Positions 59,552 to 64,000 of a DNA stretch of 64,000 nucleotides are shown piece by piece. The stretch comes from Maratus speciosus. Taxonomy: Eukaryota > Arthropoda > Arachnida > Araneae > Salticidae. The notes beneath the pieces were generated by a model, which made no database searches, was not told where the DNA came from, and was given only the letters and a program-made list of their open reading frames with translations. The translations under genes were made by a program, and so were the position numbers. Location of the stretch: positions 367,812,459 to 367,876,458 of the forward strand of contig OZ010793.1 in the NCBI GenBank assembly GCA_963932465.1, written 5' to 3'. Each line of letters starts with the position of its first letter. The first letter of the stretch is position 1.

Positions 59552-61345
59552 CAGTGTGTCCACGTATAACGTGACCGACCTTTATTTTCGCAACCGTTGG
59601 TCCTAGATGCATACTTCTAATTACAAAAAGGGTTTAAATAAGGTAAAAAATTATTTTTAAAGCGAGTTGTGTCAAGAAAAACATTTATTAAAAAATTACG
59701 AAATTTAAATTTTTATACGGTCCCCCGGTCCTATAAGTGATATTTAGTAAAAATTTACTGTGACACTAACAAGTAAAACAAAAAAAGTCCCATTCATTTA
59801 ACATTAAAATTGGCCTAGTTATGAAACTTTGAAATCCATGACTTATACCACTTTTTTGCATATCAAAACAGATGATTTCGACCATGCTTTCAGGGGTCGT
59901 ATATAAAGTACTTAAACTTATTTCAAGGTATCTGTGGTTTGAAAGAACTCTTACAACTATTACGATTTAGTTAAATTTATTAGTTAAGTTTCAGATTAGT
60001 TAAAATAATTGTATTTTAAAATGTGTTGTATTTTGTAAGGATTTGAGGCTATGATTTCTTTTAACAAAAATTAAGTTATTTTCATAAGGTTTTATTTGAC
60101 TTGCAACGATCGTCTTTCCAGTTTAAAATTTGTGCTTGAACTTTAACTGACTTTCAAATGTCCGACCGAAGTTAAAATTTTACATACTGACTTAAATCCG
60201 ATTACAATGTAATATTATTATGATTTTCGTCGCTTACCATCTTATCCATATTTATATTAGAGGATAACACAAAAAATTCGGATAGATTACCCATAAGTAT
60301 AAGAAATGGTTTTAGATCAGTTAACATAAACCTGCCATGGTTGTGTTTTTTAACTTTTATAATTACGTTTTATGTATTTTTTAACGCTAAATAAAAAAGT
60401 TACCTTCATTTTTAACCATCATGTCAGAATATTTTGCAAATCGTAAATTTCAAGGTTAAAAAATAGCAAAAAATCTGATACTATAAAATATGTGTAAGAC
60501 TTTTTTGTTCAGTTTAATTTTATTTAATTCAATAATTTATTCAATTTTGTGACTTGTACTGTGTTTCTTACAGCTAAACAGCTCAGAGGTCCGATGAGGT
60601 TGGGAGGGGAGGGTGGATCAATTTTAACTTTGAGCTTTTTAACTTTGAAATTGGCATTTGAGAAAAATCCTGACGTGATGATTTAAAATGAAGGTCATTT
60701 TCGGATTCAGCGCTAAAAAATACATGTGAATCAATTTTCAAAAGCTAAAAAACATGGCACAATCCAAAATTTGAAAGACAGTGTAATCTAACAGCATTTT
60801 AAAATATGTATCATTTTTGTAAAGAATTGAGGCTTTTGTTTTTCATCCTTTTATTTAACAAAAATTCTGTTTTTTTTTTATCCTCTTATATGTTCAATAC
60901 AAATTGCATAATTTTCAGTAATATGTCAGAATAATTAAAGATTTCAAATTTATATTGCAATGCTAATTTTACTCTCAACAATTTCTTTAATATATCTGAC
61001 GAAATTATATTTCTACTAAATTTGTGAATGACCCCAAATTTGCAGCAAAAAATATGCTCCAACTTTAAACGGCTATTACTCGGTCAATTTTAATCATAGA
61101 ATAACGGGACTTTTTATGCCTTACTTGTCAGTGTAACAGGAAAATTTTACTAAATATAACTTATAAGACCGGGGGACCGTATAAAAATTTAGATTCTGTA
61201 ATTCTTCGCTAAATTGTTTTTCCGCTTCAAACTTTTTTTATCTTAACTCTGTACCTAATTTTGACCACTTTTGTAATTGGAAGTATGCATCTAGGACCAA
61301 CGGTTGCGAAAATAAAGGTCGGTCAGGTTATACGTGGACACACTG
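59552..61345. mobile_element. 1.79-kb TA-flanked element with ~270-bp TIRs
   Basis: Ends CAGTGTGTCCACGTATAACG and CCTGACCGACC-type inverse (right end TATACGTGGACACACTG); TA at 59550-59551 and 61346-61347. The arms pair through CAACCGTTGGTCCTAGATGC and GGTCCCCCGGTC. Two interior blocks repeat directly about 800 bases apart (near 60010-60100 and 60800-60880; ATGTCAGAATA at 60422 and about 60922). Tc1/mariner-type by target; no transposase frame. Confidence 0.85.
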
Positions 61346-61347
61346 TA

Positions 61348-62284
61348 TATTAAGTATAAAACGTTATAATGTAACGATGCAGAATTTCAAATTCTATTTT
61401 TTTTTTTTAATCAGGTGACTTTCTCTAATAAATCGATCGTTTACTCAATACAAAATCTTTTATGTTTATTTTGTTTTGTTTTTTTAATGTAGAAACATAT
61501 AGTGCAAATTAATTAATTCTCAATAATGTTATATTAGTGTTGAAGATTACAAAATGTATACACCACTGTAGCAGAACTAGAAATGCATTTTAAAATAACT
61601 TTTGACTAAGCAAAAGGCATTTCAGAAGTTTTGACATAATTTTAAATTAATTATGAATAACAACAGTGGCACCAACTTATATGGGCCCGCGGGATACATG
61701 CCCACCCAATAGTTTAATCCTTCCGCCCACCCAATTTCTATTGATTTATTTCGTTGCTTATTTATTTATTTAATCAGTGAAGTAAAATTTGGTTTTGTTG
61801 GCGTTCTCGAAATAATTTTGTTTGAAACATAGTAAGGACATCCATTATACTTGCAGGAGCACTGAAAGCCCCTTTAGCAGATGTATAATTAAATTTCTCT
61901 CAAAAACAGATTTCTGCATATTTTGCTATCTGTTTTAATGTCTCGAATTGATACAAAAGTAACTAAAATGTAACCGTTGGTCCTTTTTTTCTGCTCTTTC
62001 AATAGTTTGTAATTTTTATGCTATCTATAATAAATAATATATTTATAAGGAAGAACTTATGGGAATATATCTTAATTATAATAATTTTATATTAGTTCTC
62101 TTTAGGCCCCATTCTCCACACGCATACACTAACAAGTAAAAGTACTTATAGTCTGTGAGGGCGAATTTCGATTTTTAAAGCTCCCTCTATTCGTCTCATT
62201 GAGCTAAGTAATTTGTTACCTCGCTTATCAGCTATTGAGTCTTAATAATGACAAGGGGTCGGGTCAAAATTCAAAATTTACATA
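61348..62284. other. gene-free
   Basis: Includes CAGTGGCACCAACTTATATG followed by GGGCCCGCGGG near 61664-61693, which could be one end of a hAT-type element, but no partner was found. Confidence 0.4.
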
Positions 62285-62521
62285 ATGCGAGCTCCCGAAA
62301 ATAAAACAGTAGCAGAAAGTCCCTTCACATGCAACCGTACGCACAGACGTTCCGTAAGTTACGAAGTGACCGAAAAACTGACAAAAGAACTTACAATGTG
62401 TGGTCCCATCATAATTCGGGAAAAAGTATTGATGGGAAGCACAAAACTAAACATTAGGCGAGGATATCATAACTTACGAAAACCTGCCTGTCAAGTAGCA
62501 TACGTTTCTACAGGAAATTAA
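62285..62521 (+). other. short open frame upstream of the Penelope fragment, not recognised
   Basis: A 78-residue frame starts with ATG at 62285 and runs into the retroelement junction in a different frame. It is hydrophilic, with Thr/Lys/Arg-rich composition (SVSYEVTEKLTKELTMCGPI), no membrane segment and no motif I recognise. It may be a remnant of upstream element sequence or chance. I do not assign a function. Confidence 0.2.
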
Positions 62522-63353
62522 TACAATAGACGAAAACATAAAATTCACTTTGGAAATAGAAAATAAAAAGACCTTACCGTATTTGGATGTTGAGTTAACG
62601 AGAAATGAAGGAAAACTAGATAGAAATGTTTATAGAAAAATCAACAGGTCAAACCATACCATACCGTATAACAGCGTTTACCCTTTTGGATACAAGATAG
62701 CAGCCTACAATTTTTATGTTAAGCGAGCTTTTGAAGTATGCACTGATAATTTTCTTGATAGTGAAATAAATAGAATTAAATACATCGCCAAAGAAAATGG
62801 TTTCCCCCTTCATTTTATCAATAAACTGGTCTACGAAATGAAAAATAAAGTAAAGAAGAACAATCCAGTTAATAAACTTAAATTTTGTAATTTTTCCTAT
62901 ATTCCTGGTTTATATGAGAAATTAAGATATGCAGTAAAAAAGTTCAATATCAATTTAGTAGCTAAAACAACAAATAAACTCAAAGACGTTATCCATAGCA
63001 AGATTGACCCTGTTCCTAATGAAGAGACCGCAGGCATTTACATTATTCCATTGTTAACGGAAGAACAAGAAGAAAAAGTTTATGTCGGAATGACGGGAAG
63101 AAAATTCAAAGATAGATTAAAAGAGCACATGAGTGACATTAAGTTTAATAGAGCCTCCACAGCGTTAGCAAGACTTAACTTGCAGCATAATTTAAATATC
63201 CGTTTTAATGAAGCAAGAATAATTATTCCTTCATCCCGTTATCATTTGTCGTTGATAAAAGAGTCCATTGAAATCTTAATATGGAATAATAAAGCTATTA
63301 ATGATAATATGTCATATAACATTCCAAATATATGGTTAAATCTTTTGAAATAG
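62499..63353 (+). CDS. Penelope-like element ORF fragment: end of reverse transcriptase plus GIY-YIG endonuclease
   Basis: This is the only sizeable convincing protein frame. It is open from just after a TAG at 62496 to a TAG at 63351-63353. The N-terminal part (TIDENIKF, then LPYLDVELTRNEGKLDRNVY) is the C-terminal end of a Penelope-type reverse transcriptase, where LPYLDV precedes the thumb. The basic stretch FINKLVYEMKNKVKKNN is the linker. Counting from the TTG codon at 62550, the nuclease follows: GIY at residues 162-164, YVG at 178-180, TGRKF at 182-186, Arg189, EH at 192-193 and a candidate metal-binding Glu at 238 (IKESIEI). The family copies RNA into DNA at a nicked chromosomal target, the nick being made by GIY-YIG. 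The RT palm with its catalytic Asp motif is absent, so the copy is 5'-truncated and probably dead. No CxxC lies between GIY and YVG. Family assignment is firm; clade is not. Confidence 0.9.
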   Translation, partial: HTFLQEINTIDENIKFTLEIENKKTLPYLDVELTRNEGKLDRNVYRKINRSNHTIPYNSVYPFGYKIAAYNFYVKRAFEVCTDNFLDSEINRIKYIAKENGFPLHFINKLVYEMKNKVKKNNPVNKLKFCNFSYIPGLYEKLRYAVKKFNINLVAKTTNKLKDVIHSKIDPVPNEETAGIYIIPLLTEEQEEKVYVGMTGRKFKDRLKEHMSDIKFNRASTALARLNLQHNLNIRFNEARIIIPSSRYHLSLIKESIEILIWNNKAINDNMSYNIPNIWLNLLK

Positions 63354-63409
63354 ATGTTGTTTTGGTTTGTAACGCTCAACTTTTTGTCCGTTTCACTTCA
63401 CCCCCCCTC

Positions 63410-63476
63410 CCCTCCATTTTTCGGAACTGTTTTGCTGTCTCCCCTCCATTTTTCGGAACTGTTTTGCTGTCTCCCC
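63410..63476 (+). repeat. 32-bp unit repeated twice in tandem, C-rich
   Basis: The unit begins CTCCCCTCCATTTTTCGGAA and ends TTTTGCTGT. It occurs twice back to back, followed by a third partial CTCCCCTCCA, just downstream of the Penelope-like stop codon. A slippage duplication in the 3' tail is the simplest reading. Confidence 0.85.
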
Positions 63477-63640
63477 TCCACTGTAAAGTTGACTTGCCCA
63501 GTTGTCCGACCGAGGATGAAAGTGCGTTAGAGACGTATCAGTTGTACTCAAAGCGGCCCAGAAGATCATCAAGGTTTTGATCGAAAGCGCTCGGCGCGTG
63601 TATTATATTTGTAAGCTCTTTTTAAGTTTTTAAAAAGTGT

Positions 63641-64000
63641 AATATGTGTTAACATCTTTTATATTGTGACATCTGTTGTATAAAAATGCACCTTTTAAGC
63701 AAGTTTTTTATTTTATTTCGATAGCATACGGATATTTTATCTGTAATTACAAATTCTTGTAATAACAGCAATAATATAACGTTATAGTAGTTATTGGCAA
63801 TGTATGGCACTGTAAAAACAATTAGTAAATTTAAATCGCTTTTATTACTTTGAAGCATCTGTTTTTCAATGAACGAAATTTTGAACTTTGACCCGGTCCC
63901 ACAACCTGATTTTTTTGGTGCTCCCAATTTTGGTGCGCAATTTTTGTTAAGTTGATAATTTAAATCTTTTACGACATTTTACTGATTATAATCAATATTT
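63641..64000. other. right edge, nothing recognised
   Basis: AT-rich sequence to the window end. Short frames are present on both strands but show no family resemblance. No repeat partner was found inside the window. Confidence 0.5.

Larger units (their letters stand above)
62499..63640 (+). mobile_element. 5'-truncated Penelope-like retroelement with 3' untranslated tail
   Basis: The left limit is where recognisable reverse transcriptase begins (about 62499). After the stop at 63353 comes a C-rich 3' tail with a 32-bp tandem duplication (63410-63476), then about 150 bases that I treat as untranslated tail. The right end is a guess: no poly-A, terminal repeat or target duplication could be paired. 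Truncation at the 5' side fits target-primed reverse transcription, known for Penelope-like elements. Confidence 0.7.

Overview
The window looks like AT-rich, repeat-dominated nuclear DNA from an animal, most likely an arthropod. The evidence is the mix of elements: a Penelope-like retroelement fragment with a GIY-YIG nuclease, a decayed mariner-type transposase, non-autonomous Helitrons, tRNA-derived SINE heads, and many TIR elements with TTAA, TA or 8-bp target duplications. There are also long A/T and G/C homopolymers. I cannot name the species; chelicerate versus insect is not decidable here. No intact host gene, rRNA, functional tRNA, operon or CRISPR is visible. The only sizeable convincing protein frame is the retroelement ORF near the right end; nearly all other frames are short noise inside repeats.

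Layout. 0-11.6 kb: an array-type element (two copies here, a third inverted at 23 kb), four small TTAA-flanked elements, a 1.49-kb Helitron-like element carrying a MITE, and a 572-bp deleted mariner with a broken transposase. 12-19.7 kb: a tRNA-like SINE head, degenerate repeats, a TIR element split by a 2.5-kb insertion that holds a 327-bp tandem array, and a second Helitron copy. 19.7-22.2 kb: the quietest stretch, with no repeat or gene recognised. 22.2-29.8 kb: a TTAA element with two nested insertions, a 147-bp tandem array, long-TIR elements and a duplicated 0.75-kb segment. 30-37 kb: two inverted copies of a decayed coding-like sequence bracket three sibling hAT-type MITEs with perfect 8-bp duplications and a palindromic foldback. 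37-47.3 kb: more foldbacks, one split by a SINE and by an 889-bp palindrome, plus paired duplications and a clean copy of the TIR element seen at 14-18 kb.

47.6-58.6 kb is one nested complex. A small TTAA element is split by an 8.5-kb hAT-like palindrome with ~570-bp internal repeats and its own inner foldback. It abuts, sharing a single TTAA, a second TTAA element holding a PIF-like and a Tigger-like MITE. 59.5-61.3 kb is a TA-flanked long-TIR element. 62.5-63.35 kb is the 5'-truncated Penelope-like element.

The genes do not act as a pathway. The nesting gives a relative order of insertion: every host element is older than its guest. Almost all DNA elements lack a transposase and must have moved using enzymes encoded elsewhere. 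Coordinates of element ends were read by eye from paired termini and target duplications; family assignments rest on duplication length and terminal motifs, not on database searches.
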